Source: a virus. Taken from it: a stretch of DNA of 60,746 nucleotides. This document shows positions 1 through 7,548 of this stretch, one piece after another; position 1 is the first letter of the stretch, and every line of letters starts with the position of its first letter. The DNA lies in the IMG/VR virus record IMGVR_UViG_3300049491_000195, positions 1 through 60,746 of that record; one strand, 5' to 3'. A program made the position numbers and the translations under genes. The notes under the pieces are model-generated. The model worked only from the letters and a program-made list of their open reading frames with translations. It searched no databases and was not told where the DNA came from.

Positions 1-206
1 TCGAAAGTCATCCAATCACCTGCATCAAAGAATGTGTCGCAGAATGAGCACGCTAGGTTGCACTTTGTCAGTCTAAGGAAGAATGCTGGTTTGCCAGCAT
101 ACGGACCCTCACCCTGCAATGTAAAGAACATGCTGGTAACAAACAACGCCTCCGGCGGAGCATCTTTAAAGTATTTCTGACCTACAATCTCATTTGTTCC
201 AAACAT
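1..206 (-). CDS. queE: QueE-like 7-carboxy-7-deazaguanine synthase, N-terminal part
   Basis: This gene runs off the left edge; the first 68 residues are visible. QueE is a radical-SAM enzyme that converts 6-carboxy-tetrahydropterin to 7-carboxy-7-deazaguanine on the route to preQ0. The sequence shows the family hallmark TLQGEGPYAGKPAFFLRL followed by the CX3CX2C cluster-binding motif (C49, C53, C56), the QueE variant seen in many proteobacteria and phages. The ATG is preceded by a strong AAGGAG about 5 nt away. A QueD-like gene (3208-3606) and a DpdA-like gene (8813-10414) on the same strand suggest use in DNA modification. A hairpin terminator lies just upstream, so expression may be partly insulated from the genes before it. 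Confidence 0.9.
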   Translation of the reverse strand, partial: MFGTNEIVGQKYFKDAPPEALFVTSMFFTLQGEGPYAGKPAFFLRLTKCNLACSFCDTFFDAGDWMTF

Positions 207-224
207 CTTATCTCCTTATGCTAT

Positions 225-249
225 AAAACAAAAATCCCGTATTACGGGA
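225..249 (-). terminator. Rho-independent terminator between 242-418 and queE
   Basis: On the minus strand a TCCCGTA/TACGGGA stem with a tiny loop is followed by TTTTTGTTTT. The TAA stop of the 242-418 gene lies inside the loop. Only about 19 nt separate the T-run from the queE ATG, so it is either leaky or queE has an overlapping start signal. Confidence 0.75.
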
Positions 250-418
250 CCAGTGTTTCTTTGTTGTAATTTTTTATCTCTCGCTTGAGAATTTTTAACG
301 CATCTTCCTTACGTTTCCATGCAAACTCAAGTGAAGGTCCCCAGGAAAAGTCTTCCACATCGGGTTTGCATTCTCTCAAAGATTCTTCTATCTGCTTTAG
401 TTCCTGTAGAGTCAGCAT
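242..418 (-). CDS. Small hypothetical protein, 58 aa
   Basis: I do not recognise this family. The chosen ATG (start 418) follows the stop of the preceding gene by 2 nt and gives a product starting MLTLQELKQIEESLRE, which is helical and charged. A longer reading to 448 would overlap the upstream gene. It ends inside a terminator hairpin, so it is the last gene of its transcription unit. Confidence 0.6.
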   Translation of the reverse strand: MLTLQELKQIEESLRECKPDVEDFSWGPSLEFAWKRKEDALKILKREIKNYNKETLVP

Positions 419-420
419 AT

Positions 421-618
421 TTACTCTTCGTGTGCCTCCACACCCCATACATCTTTGTTTAGAACTGCATCTTCGTCGGCTATCCAGATTTTTCCAACTT
501 GTTCATTATCATCGGGTTCAAACAACCTAAAGATATCACCCTCGCATATTTTAGACATTGATGTATTCATCCATATACCATTTTCTAATCTCTCAACTAC
601 TCTTAAATCAAGAGTCAT
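421..618 (-). CDS. Small hypothetical protein, 65 aa
   Basis: Unrecognised. An upstream in-frame GTG at 627 is possible, but the ATG at 618 has AAAGGG about 8 nt before it and is preferred. The protein is acidic and looks like a small beta-rich domain (GDIFRLFEPDDNEQVGKIWI). It overlaps the end of the 608-1237 gene by 11 nt, as is usual for translationally coupled phage genes. Confidence 0.55.
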   Translation of the reverse strand: MTLDLRVVERLENGIWMNTSMSKICEGDIFRLFEPDDNEQVGKIWIADEDAVLNKDVWGVEAHEE

Positions 619-1237
619 GCCTGCCACCCTTTAGCTTTTCTACAATTTTAGACGCTTGTAACAGATAAGTCAAGTCCTCTGCTGTTAAGGAGCCCTTTTC
701 TTTTGCGATTGCAATTAAGTCCTCAAATACGCTATCACGCATTTCAAGTTTAACTCTCTTTGTAACACCTGCTGAAAGTTCAGCACCAATACTGATAGCT
801 TGTCCGAATGCTTCGGCAGCCGCATCAACATCGACCTTATCATTCCAAGTAACAGATCCATCAATGTTCAGTCTAACAATTTCTGTACCACTATTGCTAA
901 GAGCAATAATACTTGTCGGTTTGGGTGGTGAAAATGTAATGGTCCCAAAACCACCAGCAAATGAACCACCGCCACCACCGGCCATAACACCAGCACCGCT
1001 ACCAACGGCAGTAATATACGAGCCAGAATATACAGGTGCTGGCGCAGCGGCTGTAGCACCAACAGACGAAAACCAAGATGATGGTGCTGCTGCGGTTGTG
1101 GGATAAACAGACATTGACGAAAGAGTCGATGACAATGTTGCCATCTTTTCATCTAGATCACGTTGAACTTCATCACTGAGTTCTTCCATAGTTTTGTCCC
1201 TTTTGCGCTTAAAGTAATCTAACCACTTGCTGCTCAT
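608..1237 (-). CDS. Hypothetical protein with Ala/Gly-rich middle, 209 aa
   Basis: The start at 1237 forms an ATGA overlap with the stop of the MazG gene. Residues 1-40 are basic then helical, residues about 45-105 are an Ala/Pro/Ser/Gly-rich low-complexity stretch including a run of five glycines, and the C-terminal third is a charged helical segment. A possible beta-strand region reads TEIVRLNIDGSVTWNDKVDV. The layout suggests a linker between two folded parts. No family or catalytic motif is seen. Confidence 0.6.
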   Translation of the reverse strand: MSSKWLDYFKRKRDKTMEELSDEVQRDLDEKMATLSSTLSSMSVYPTTAAAPSSWFSSVGATAAAPAPVYSGSYITAVGSGAGVMAGGGGGSFAGGFGTITFSPPKPTSIIALSNSGTEIVRLNIDGSVTWNDKVDVDAAAEAFGQAISIGAELSAGVTKRVKLEMRDSVFEDLIAIAKEKGSLTAEDLTYLLQASKIVEKLKGGRHDS

Positions 1238-1536
1238 TTTGCACCTACAGTATCTGCCCAGGTCCACATATAACGTGAAAGGCGCGCCATCTTAGCTACC
1301 TTCGCCTTTTCTAATCCCTCATCAGTAATGCCGATATTGGCTTCTTTGATAAGTTGAACTAGAGCTAGAACATCTCCCAGTTCCATTTCCAGGTTCTGAA
1401 GATTATTTAGCTCTGAACCGTCTCTTCTGTTAGTAAGTCCGAAACGTTTGATCTTAGATGCGGCTTGAATTACTTCAGCACATTCCTCCTGCAGAATGTT
1501 GAGACATTCTTCTTGGTGTTCATTTACTTGTTTCAA
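1234..1536 (-). CDS. mazG: MazG-like NTP pyrophosphohydrolase (TTG start)
   Basis: All-alpha NTP pyrophosphohydrolases hydrolyse (d)NTPs or ppGpp-like nucleotides to monophosphates; phage copies are thought to tune nucleotide pools or the stringent response. Visible signature: LQEECAEVIQAASKIKRFG followed by MELGDVLALVQLI, the two acidic metal-binding helices. I choose a TTG at 1536, preceded by AAAGGA at good spacing; this keeps overlap with galE to 17 nt. The open frame extends to 1596 but the extra residues do not look like the family. A second MazG-type gene is at 41400-41807. Confidence 0.75.
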   Translation of the reverse strand: MKQVNEHQEECLNILQEECAEVIQAASKIKRFGLTNRRDGSELNNLQNLEMELGDVLALVQLIKEANIGITDEGLEKAKVAKMARLSRYMWTWADTVGAK

Positions 1537-2500
1537 AATACTTTCCTTTAGTCTGTTCCCAATCCCAGGCGTGGGCAATAATATCTCGTATATCATACTC
1601 TGGTGTCCAATCTAACACGTTCTTAGCATGAGAAATGTCAGCTACCAACATTGCTGGATCGCCAGCTCGCCTTGGTGCATAAACAACTGTTGGAGTCTTT
1701 CCTACAACCTGTCCTGCATATTTTACCAATTCTTTTACACTAACACCGGAGCTACCGCCACCAATGTTAAAGGTTTGGTTCGCTAATTGGTTATCGAAAA
1801 GTTCTATGGCCTTTGCGTGTGCTCTTGCCAAATCCTGCACGTGAACATAGTCACGCACACAAGTACCGTCATTGGTTGAATAGTCCGAACCATAGATTGT
1901 AAATGGTTCCTCGTTCAGAATCTTGTTGCATAGAATTGGAATAACATGTGTAGCAGGACGCTGCACATAACCGAAACGTGCATGTGGATCTGCACCGGCT
2001 GCATTAAAGTAGCGGAAGGTTACATACTTCATACCGTATGCCCTTGAATAATCCTTGATTAAAAGTTCACCTGCAACCTTTGTACTTGCATATGGATTCT
2101 CTGGATCATAATATAGGTTTTCACGCAGTGGACCTGCGGCACCTTGTCTTCCATAAGTGTTGCCACTTGAACTAAAGACAATATTCTTGATCTTACGTGT
2201 GTGCATAACATCAAGCAGCGCCTTCATTTTTACCACGTTATTTGTGTAATACTTCTTCGGTTCAGAGACACTTTGCTCAACGAGATGTTCTGCTGCGAGG
2301 TGTATTACAGTATCGAAGGTTTCTTCTGTTGTTGAGATGAAATCTAGGTAATCTTCAACTTTGTAAACATTTGGAAAGAAGTGTACCGGATTAGCCCTGT
2401 CTACAATTGTAACATTATGCCCGGCATTGGCTAATTCCCAAGCTACTTGAGTTCCAACAAACCCGCCACCACCTGTAATTAAAATTCTATGTTTGATCAT
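1520..2500 (-). CDS. galE: GalE-like UDP-glucose 4-epimerase
   Basis: This 326-residue short-chain dehydrogenase/epimerase has the NAD-binding glycine motif ITGGGGFVG (residues 8-16), the SSSGNTYG segment (about 110-117) carrying the catalytic serine, and YASTK with Y137 and K141 as catalytic pair. The substrate-binding RYFNAAGADP and GTCVRDYVHV blocks of GalE are also present. Length is close to bacterial GalE (about 338). It should interconvert UDP-glucose and UDP-galactose, possibly feeding the glycosyltransferase at 4450-5628. A role in modifying phage DNA or host surface sugars is inference. Confidence 0.9.
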   Translation of the reverse strand: MIKHRILITGGGGFVGTQVAWELANAGHNVTIVDRANPVHFFPNVYKVEDYLDFISTTEETFDTVIHLAAEHLVEQSVSEPKKYYTNNVVKMKALLDVMHTRKIKNIVFSSSGNTYGRQGAAGPLRENLYYDPENPYASTKVAGELLIKDYSRAYGMKYVTFRYFNAAGADPHARFGYVQRPATHVIPILCNKILNEEPFTIYGSDYSTNDGTCVRDYVHVQDLARAHAKAIELFDNQLANQTFNIGGGSSGVSVKELVKYAGQVVGKTPTVVYAPRRAGDPAMLVADISHAKNVLDWTPEYDIRDIIAHAWDWEQTKGKYFETSK

Positions 2501-2732
2501 TTCCTAGTACCAGCCTTTCGATAAGTTTATACTCGCGATATGCCTCAGCGAGTGCAGGATACTTAGCCAAAGTCTCAGCAGGCGGATCAATAATCAATAA
2601 ACGCTTCTCAACTATCCTCAGTCGTTCATCTAAATCCATCGCTGGAATAGAATTAACAACATTAGCCCTTGAATAGAATTCGGACCAGTCTCGCGTATCT
2701 TGATTGAAATCACTTTTTATTAGCTTGGTCAT
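2487..2732 (-). CDS. Small paralogous protein with PAL-EAY C-terminus, 81 aa
   Basis: Function unknown. The C-terminal half, including LDERLRIVEKRLLII then YPALAEAYREYKLIERL, closely parallels the neighbouring 2710-3021 product and more distantly the 41136-41393 product, so it belongs to a small phage-internal family. It is probably helical coiled-coil. It overlaps its paralogue by 23 nt, indicating local tandem duplication. Confidence 0.65.
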   Translation of the reverse strand: MTKLIKSDFNQDTRDWSEFYSRANVVNSIPAMDLDERLRIVEKRLLIIDPPAETLAKYPALAEAYREYKLIERLVLGNDQT

Positions 2733-3021
2733 TTACTAACTTTTCAATAAGTTTGTAATGGTCGTATGCTTCTTGCAAGGCAGGAAACCTTGCCTGTAAA
2801 TCCTCATTTGGAATTACAATAGCAAGGCGTTTCTCAATTTCAACCATCCTGGCCGATAGTTCTTTGAACTCTTTATTTTCCGGAAGATTTAGTTCCAGTG
2901 ATTGCCATCCGGTTGATCCGGTAATGCTGATTCCTTCTCCAGCTACTAAGACTTGGCCAGCCATTCCCCCGGAAGGAACACCAAAATTCCATGGATCACC
3001 ACATGTTGCTTCTGTACTCAT
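2710..3021 (-). CDS. Small paralogous protein with glycine-rich N-terminus, 103 aa
   Basis: Unknown function. Residues 1-50 are Gly/Ser-rich and resemble the start of a tail-fibre-like protein (GQVLVAGEGISITGSTGW). The remainder is a predicted coiled coil ending RFPALQEAYDHYKLIEKL, shared with the 2487-2732 and 41136-41393 products. It may be a small virion or chaperone protein, but this is a guess. The ATG overlaps the stop of the preceding gene by 4 nt. Confidence 0.65.
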   Translation of the reverse strand: MSTEATCGDPWNFGVPSGGMAGQVLVAGEGISITGSTGWQSLELNLPENKEFKELSARMVEIEKRLAIVIPNEDLQARFPALQEAYDHYKLIEKLVNDQANKK

Positions 3022-3239
3022 ACTCTATACTTTATTTTGAAAAATAATGCGTCATCAGATTCCTCAAACGCAAAATAAATCCATTCGTTATCCTCGGACC
3101 GGCCAACATCAACAGAACCATGACTGTTGACTTGTGCCCATTCTAATTTCTCGAAAAAATCATGAGAGTATTTCGATTTAACTACTACCTTGTATTTCTT
3201 ATCAAATTTAGGCTCCGGGCTCGAAATACAGTGTTGCAC
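3018..3239 (-). CDS. Small DA-FK family protein, 73 aa (GTG start)
   Basis: Its C-terminus ESDDALFFKIKYRV carries the motif found in a family of small proteins scattered at 37.5-43.4 kb of this window. I choose the GTG at 3239 because GGAG lies 6 nt upstream; an ATG at 3251 is also possible and overlaps the QueD-like gene more. Predicted beta-rich fold with an aromatic-rich middle. Function unknown. Confidence 0.6.
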   Translation of the reverse strand: MQHCISSPEPKFDKKYKVVVKSKYSHDFFEKLEWAQVNSHGSVDVGRSEDNEWIYFAFEESDDALFFKIKYRV

Positions 3240-3606
3240 CGTTTTCTCCATCTTCGCTGACTTCGACGGAAATTTTTCTGCCAGGATACTTTTTAGATAT
3301 GTAATCAATCAAATCCTCTGCCAACATCTCACAGCTCTTATGATCAATCTCGAGAATGGATTGGCTATATTGATTCTCAAGTTCTCTTTTGAACTGAATA
3401 AATTCAATATCTCTATCATTATGCACAACCGAAATAGTTACACGGAAATGAAATATATGTCTGTGTGGGCTTGCTAGAAAGCTAACATCAAGCCATTTTC
3501 TAGCAGGATCTTTTGACGTGTTTAGCTTTGGATCCGTTTCGGCTGCTGGATAACGGTGTATCCCTTCCTTCTGGAAAGTTACAAAAACTGTTCTTTCTGA
3601 AATCAT
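3208..3606 (-). CDS. QueD/PTPS-like T-fold protein lacking the usual catalytic Cys
   Basis: This 132-aa protein has the layout of 6-pyruvoyl-tetrahydropterin/6-carboxytetrahydropterin synthases. A possible zinc triad is H17 (EGIHRYPAA) plus H48 and H50 (ASPHRHIFHF). An acidic block DRDIEFIQFKREL matches the family's IDF..LK region. The end, SCEMLAEDLIDYI then ISVEVSEDGENGATLYF, matches the PTPS helix and closing strand. The catalytic Cys normally just before the HxH is absent; the only Cys is in SCEMLAE. It may be a diverged QueD in the preQ0 route (with queE at 1-206) or a T-fold protein with another pterin substrate. Confidence 0.55.
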   Translation of the reverse strand: MISERTVFVTFQKEGIHRYPAAETDPKLNTSKDPARKWLDVSFLASPHRHIFHFRVTISVVHNDRDIEFIQFKRELENQYSQSILEIDHKSCEMLAEDLIDYISKKYPGRKISVEVSEDGENGATLYFEPGA

Positions 3607-4436
3607 TTCTTCTTTGTTCCCTTCTTGCTGCCTTCCTTGCTTAATGGGTCGGAAGTAGTGCCATCGGCATATATTTCAGCCGCTGCGGCTGCCGAAGCGG
3701 GAGTTACCTTAGCAATAACTTCTTCCGGATCAGGCTTCAGTGAAGACTTAGATTCGAGATCAAGCCCAAGAGTTGCATCATTAAATCCTGCCAATACGTC
3801 TGGATCTTGTAAGGCTTTAACTTCTATCGGGTGTAATGTGCTTAGATCTACAGTCTTACGCATTTCTCTCATCTCTGTAGAAACTTGTGGCTGTGGTGCA
3901 TATGGTGGCATTGGTGTTGGCTTGTCATCCAGTGTGATAACAACATCAGAACCGTACTCAACCCAATCAGTGAAACGATTGCTGTCTGTAACTTCATGGA
4001 AGTGCATACACCATACGCCGGGGTTGGTTCCCTTAAAGTCAATATCATCAATCTTAACTGTTAGATTAGGACTTGATGTTTGTACGCTTGGAATGCGAAC
4101 GCTCAGCAATGGTACAAACATGCGCGATTGCCAGATGCCCTTGTTTAGCATTCCTAGCACCTTTTCGTGTAGGTGTGCTTGATAATCCAATGTTACCCAA
4201 AATCCACGATCCAGTAATGCGGTGATTGTCATATCCCAATATGCATCAACAGTGCTTTCAAATGAGTGGTTTGCACCCATAAAGATATGTGGTGCCTTGT
4301 GTTGGCGTGCTAGATCAACAATTTCGTCGACCGGTTGTTTGCCAACAACAAAGAGTGTCTTCTTAGAATAGGCAGGAGTATGTTCTACTTCTGGTCCTAC
4401 AAAATACATGATATCGTTGTGTCCGTCTCTGTTCAT
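3603..4436 (-). CDS. Hypothetical protein with Ala/Lys-rich tail, 277 aa
   Basis: I do not recognise the family. The start at 4436 is set by GAGGAAA about 7 nt before the ATG; the longer frame to 4553 would run into the glycosyltransferase gene. Residues 1-170 look like a globular alpha/beta domain (VGPEVEHTPAYSKKTLFVVG; ITALLDRGFWVTLDYQAH), followed by a proline-rich linker and a low-complexity tail ending in lysines (KKGTKKK). It overlaps the QueD-like gene by 4 nt, so it may share that pathway, but no catalytic motif is evident. Confidence 0.6.
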   Translation of the reverse strand: MNRDGHNDIMYFVGPEVEHTPAYSKKTLFVVGKQPVDEIVDLARQHKAPHIFMGANHSFESTVDAYWDMTITALLDRGFWVTLDYQAHLHEKVLGMLNKGIWQSRMFVPLLSVRIPSVQTSSPNLTVKIDDIDFKGTNPGVWCMHFHEVTDSNRFTDWVEYGSDVVITLDDKPTPMPPYAPQPQVSTEMREMRKTVDLSTLHPIEVKALQDPDVLAGFNDATLGLDLESKSSLKPDPEEVIAKVTPASAAAAAEIYADGTTSDPLSKEGSKKGTKKK

Positions 4437-4449
4437 AATTTTTCCTCGT

Positions 4450-5628
4450 TTAAAACTTGGCAACGCTAACATACTTTCTGTAGTCGTTTCCGTTTCTGGC
4501 CCATTGTTCTCCCTTACCCTCAAATACATCAACAGTTCTGTCAATCGTACCATTTTGCCAATGGCTAATCATTCCTGTCTCATATGTTGTTGGCTTTAGG
4601 AACATATTTTCTAACCTGTCCGCAGCATCCTCGACGCTCCACGGAATGTACATATTCTTAGCATTGTTGGCAAACACTTCAGGGAAACTGCGATATGCAG
4701 GATATAGAGTGAGAGTGCCAAATGTATCAGCTTCGCTTACTGTATTACTTACCCAGTCTTGAAGTGCGCAGTTAAATAAAACGACAGAATCCGCTAAAAG
4801 ACGGTAATAATCGTTCTTTTTCAAGCCAGTATACACTTTAAAGTTGGCATTCTTGCTATTTTCTAGTGCTTTTGCACGTTCTACATAAGCTGGGTTATTA
4901 CTCTTCAATTCTGGATGGCCACAGAATACAGCAAACTCTACAAGTGGGTGAGTCTTATAGAACCTCTCAGCCAAATCCATGTAAAAATTCGGCTGCTTCT
5001 CATCATCCCAGCGTGCGGCAAAACCTACTCGCTTTGTTCTGTTTACCAATGGCATTTGCAGTGGAACACGCTCTAAAACCTCACCTTTACCAAACGGTAA
5101 ACCGGTGACATAGATAGGTGCCTTCATTCCTGCAATGCGTAGATGTGCAACCATCTCTTCGCTTGCCACAAGGATACCATCTACAAACTCGTCTACCATC
5201 TGCTCAAACTTACGCATCCAGTTTGCCATACCTTCGCGGTTGACAAAATCATCCGGATCAATGGATTGTGCCAAGCAACGAACATAAACACGTGGCCTAT
5301 ATTCTGCAGGAACTTGGTCGAGGATATACGGTAGACTCTCGATACCAGGGGTGAACATATCTTCATAAAAAATAACGTCATCCGAAGTAATCTTACCTTC
5401 CTTCATCATCTTGATAAGGTTGGCAGTTTGCATCATGCTGTAATATGTGCGTCCGTGTGCATCGAGCACACTACCTGTCACAATTTTCTTGTCCGTAGTT
5501 AATTCAGCACCAGTGACCAATTCATAGTCAATACCACGGCGCTTAAACACACGTTCATTCCAGTCTTGTAATTGAAGTGTGTAACGTGCCTCATAAGACT
5601 CAAGTCCCATGTAAATTAATTTTCTCAT
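4450..5628 (-). CDS. GT-B-type glycosyltransferase
   Basis: A 392-aa protein with two Rossmann-like halves. The N-terminal half starts LIYMGLESYEARYTLQLQDW; the C-terminal half has VGFAARWDDEKQPNFYMDLA and a donor-site-like region with SNTVSEADTFGTLTLYPAYR, comparable to the E-x7-E area of GT-B enzymes. It would transfer a sugar from a nucleotide-sugar donor. Substrate is unknown: phage DNA (as with T4 glucosyltransferases), a virion protein or host envelope are all possible. GalE nearby could supply UDP-galactose. Confidence 0.65.
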   Translation of the reverse strand: MRKLIYMGLESYEARYTLQLQDWNERVFKRRGIDYELVTGAELTTDKKIVTGSVLDAHGRTYYSMMQTANLIKMMKEGKITSDDVIFYEDMFTPGIESLPYILDQVPAEYRPRVYVRCLAQSIDPDDFVNREGMANWMRKFEQMVDEFVDGILVASEEMVAHLRIAGMKAPIYVTGLPFGKGEVLERVPLQMPLVNRTKRVGFAARWDDEKQPNFYMDLAERFYKTHPLVEFAVFCGHPELKSNNPAYVERAKALENSKNANFKVYTGLKKNDYYRLLADSVVLFNCALQDWVSNTVSEADTFGTLTLYPAYRSFPEVFANNAKNMYIPWSVEDAADRLENMFLKPTTYETGMISHWQNGTIDRTVDVFEGKGEQWARNGNDYRKYVSVAKF

Positions 5629-5876
5629 AGCTGCAACCCTTTTCTAATAGCTAATACTGTCAATTCTTCGCCGCTCAGTACAACAGTGTTTTCTGGAGTT
5701 GTTCTAATCGGGCCACCATTCTTAAAGTCTAGTTCAGTAACTACAATAGACTTTCTATTCATCTTTACAACCTTGCAAATTTTCATTCTACCAGAAACGG
5801 CGACAAGCAGCCTCGATTTCTCTGTAATCGGCTGATTGAAAAAATCTACGTATTCTGTATTAGGTTCCGGAATCAT
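5625..5876 (-). CDS. Small beta-barrel-like protein, copy A of a duplicated unit
   Basis: 83 aa from the ATG at 5876, which overlaps the upstream gene by 17 nt. The sequence resembles the 6145-6390 product: both have a QP.. turn, an I-C-K/T-K-N centre and VLSGEE/VLLSGPD near the end, suggesting an SH3- or KOW-like small barrel. With 5860-6144 it forms a two-gene unit repeated immediately upstream (6145-6623). Function unknown. Confidence 0.6.
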   Translation of the reverse strand: MIPEPNTEYVDFFNQPITEKSRLLVAVSGRMKICKVVKMNRKSIVVTELDFKNGGPIRTTPENTVVLSGEELTVLAIRKGLQL

Positions 5877-6144
5877 TTTTCTTAATCGGGAGTGTGTGAA
5901 TTTCACCAACGGGACCAGTCATCGGCTGAACACCTATAATCTCATTTGCAATCAGTGTAGGTAATACTTTCCTAATCATTGGCATAACTATTCTGCGAAA
6001 ATCATCCGGTGGCGTTGGATGGGTTGCAAGACGACGGACAATTTCGTCCGCTTCTTCTTCTTTGGTCATTGGTACTTTAGGCTTCTCAACCTGGTTAACC
6101 TCGGACAATATCTTCTTTAAATCTTGAAATTCTTTATCAAACAC
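5860..6144 (-). CDS. Small EEEADEI protein, copy A of a duplicated unit
   Basis: 94-aa helical, charged protein with the block TKEEEADEIVRRLAT, which matches TREEEADEIIKRLST in the 6264-6623 product. The two are paralogues within a tandemly duplicated two-gene unit. Its stop overlaps the start of its partner gene by 17 nt. No known function. Confidence 0.65.
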   Translation of the reverse strand: MFDKEFQDLKKILSEVNQVEKPKVPMTKEEEADEIVRRLATHPTPPDDFRRIVMPMIRKVLPTLIANEIIGVQPMTGPVGEIHTLPIKKNDSGT

Positions 6145-6390
6145 TTATCCGCCCGCATTTTTTAATATGTATGCGAGCGCATCGGGGCCCGACAGCAATA
6201 CTGATTGGCTTGCATAAATGAGATATCCATCACCGTTGCGATGCTTGATAGGCATCACTCTCATCATTTTAGGATTAAGTTTTGTGATGGAACATATATG
6301 CATGGCATTATGATGAGAGATGGCAACGTAATTGCCCTCACTAAGTGGTTGTCCGAGGATGTCGGTGTGAATAGGTTTTTCTTTTGCCAT
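6145..6390 (-). CDS. Small beta-barrel-like protein, copy B of a duplicated unit
   Basis: 81-aa paralogue of the 5625-5876 product (shared ILGQPLSEGNYVAIS / ICSITKLNPKMMRV / SVLLSGPDALAYIL pattern). The ATG at 6390 lies inside the 3' part of the 6264-6623 gene in another frame, producing a 127-nt overlap that is unusually long even for this genome. Function unknown. Confidence 0.65.
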   Translation of the reverse strand: MAKEKPIHTDILGQPLSEGNYVAISHHNAMHICSITKLNPKMMRVMPIKHRNGDGYLIYASQSVLLSGPDALAYILKNAGG

Positions 6391-6623
6391 TGTGTCGCTG
6401 TAACTAATATCTGCTCATCAATTTCTTTTGCAATCTCAGCAGATAACGCCTCCATTATTTCTTTTTCTAAATCAAGTCCATGATAAGTTTCTAGGTCTTT
6501 TACGGATTCGATAGTCCACGTGGCCTCTAATCTACGGCCTTTCTTCTTCGGCGGAGTAGAAAGACGTTTGATAATCTCATCAGCTTCCTCTTCCCGAGTT
6601 AAGACTTTCTTCTCATCCGACAT
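6264..6623 (-). CDS. Small EEEADEI protein with overprinted tail, copy B
   Basis: 119 aa from the ATG at 6623. Residues 1-75 match the 5860-6144 paralogue (REEEADEIIKRLS, then an acidic helical middle). The last ~40 residues lie wholly within the coding frame of the next gene and look unlike a native domain (hydrophobic, no counterpart in copy A). The simplest reading is that a stop codon was lost after duplication and translation now runs on through the neighbour. Confidence 0.55.
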   Translation of the reverse strand: MSDEKKVLTREEEADEIIKRLSTPPKKKGRRLEATWTIESVKDLETYHGLDLEKEIMEALSAEIAKEIDEQILVTATQWQKKNLFTPTSSDNHLVRAITLPSLIIMPCIYVPSQNLILK

Positions 6624-6897
6624 AGTCGATTTTGCGGATAAGTTTGTCTCCCATCCAGAAAGAACCTTCGCCGGTTGTTTCGGCATCCTTAAGCATCTTC
6701 CGATACTCTGCTTTTGTGATAGCTCTGGTATCAACAATTGTTTCTCCCAGGTGTTTCTGACTGAATTCCCCGAATGTGTCATCCGGATCACCCGAATCAA
6801 TCATTGTAACTTCGTCTTCGGCATGCGAAGCTTCCTTTGCGTCAATTACGTAACGCATACGCATGGTAACAATTGTGTCAACTACAAATAGTGGCAT
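6613..6897 (-). CDS. Small hypothetical protein, 94 aa
   Basis: Unrecognised. The N-terminus MPLFVVDTIVTMRMRYVID reads as a beta strand pair and the rest is acidic and helical with a final RKIDYVG. It overlaps the next gene's start by 11 nt. Its MRYVIDAKEASHAEDEV phrase is typical of small phage proteins of unknown role. Confidence 0.6.
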   Translation of the reverse strand: MPLFVVDTIVTMRMRYVIDAKEASHAEDEVTMIDSGDPDDTFGEFSQKHLGETIVDTRAITKAEYRKMLKDAETTGEGSFWMGDKLIRKIDYVG

Positions 6898-6899
6898 GA

Positions 6900-7370
6900 T
6901 TAGTATCCTCTCCAGAATTCTTCTGTTTTGTCATCTTTGGCGTCGATGCCGGCCAGCGCATTCTTAGTTTTCTCTTGTTGAGCAAGATCATATTCCAAAT
7001 CAATACGCTTCTTAAGGAATGAACGAATTGTATCTCGTTCAGCCCATATAAATGTTTCAAATCGGTGTAGACCATTGCACGGGCAATCCTCAACGAAGTT
7101 AATGCTGTTGAGTGTATGCCCCATAACACAATCCCAATCCCAGTGCAGAACTACACCTTCGGGGTTGTCTTTGTATTCCTGTTCGCAGTGCTCTTTCCAA
7201 CCTAAACCGCCATCGTCATCACCAAGGTAAGATTCGGCTGTTGGGCACAGGTGCATTCTTCCACACCATCCACATTCCATATCCGGTGACCCGGCACCAT
7301 TCTGTATCGAATCAACAAACATCTGCGATGGTGGCTTATCGTCTGTTCTGTATTCTTTCTTCGAGGTCAT
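6900..7370 (-). CDS. Hypothetical zinc-binding-like protein, 156 aa
   Basis: Residues about 33-42 carry CGWCGRMHLC, and further cysteines/histidines follow (HCEQEY, DWDCVMGH, DCPCNGLH), suggesting one or two bound zinc ions. The last 50 residues are helical and charged. No catalytic signature is seen. It overlaps the upstream gene by 35 nt. Confidence 0.6.
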   Translation of the reverse strand: MTSKKEYRTDDKPPSQMFVDSIQNGAGSPDMECGWCGRMHLCPTAESYLGDDDGGLGWKEHCEQEYKDNPEGVVLHWDWDCVMGHTLNSINFVEDCPCNGLHRFETFIWAERDTIRSFLKKRIDLEYDLAQQEKTKNALAGIDAKDDKTEEFWRGY

Positions 7371-7548
7371 ATATTCTTTTTTCTAAACGTACCATTTCTT
7401 TGCGCCAAGAATCATGTAAACCCAAATAATAATCCCTTTGCCGTTCATCCAATGAGAATATAAATTCAGCATTGCGTTGAATAGCTGACTTGATTGCTAT
7501 TTCTATTTCGCTATCAGATTTGCACCATGCTATAAATCTTTTTATCAT
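7336..7548 (-). CDS. Small helical hypothetical protein, 70 aa
   Basis: A strongly helical, charged 70-aa protein, probably coiled coil in its second half (KEMVRLEKRIYDLEERIQNR). It sits between the DHH phosphoesterase and the Cys-rich protein and overlaps both. No known family. Confidence 0.55.
   Translation of the reverse strand: MIKRFIAWCKSDSEIEIAIKSAIQRNAEFIFSLDERQRDYYLGLHDSWRKEMVRLEKRIYDLEERIQNRR

Noticed and set aside
3603-4436. QueC or FolE
   Set aside because: Position next to the QueD-like gene suggested it, but no P-loop (QueC) or zinc/GTP motif (FolE) is visible.
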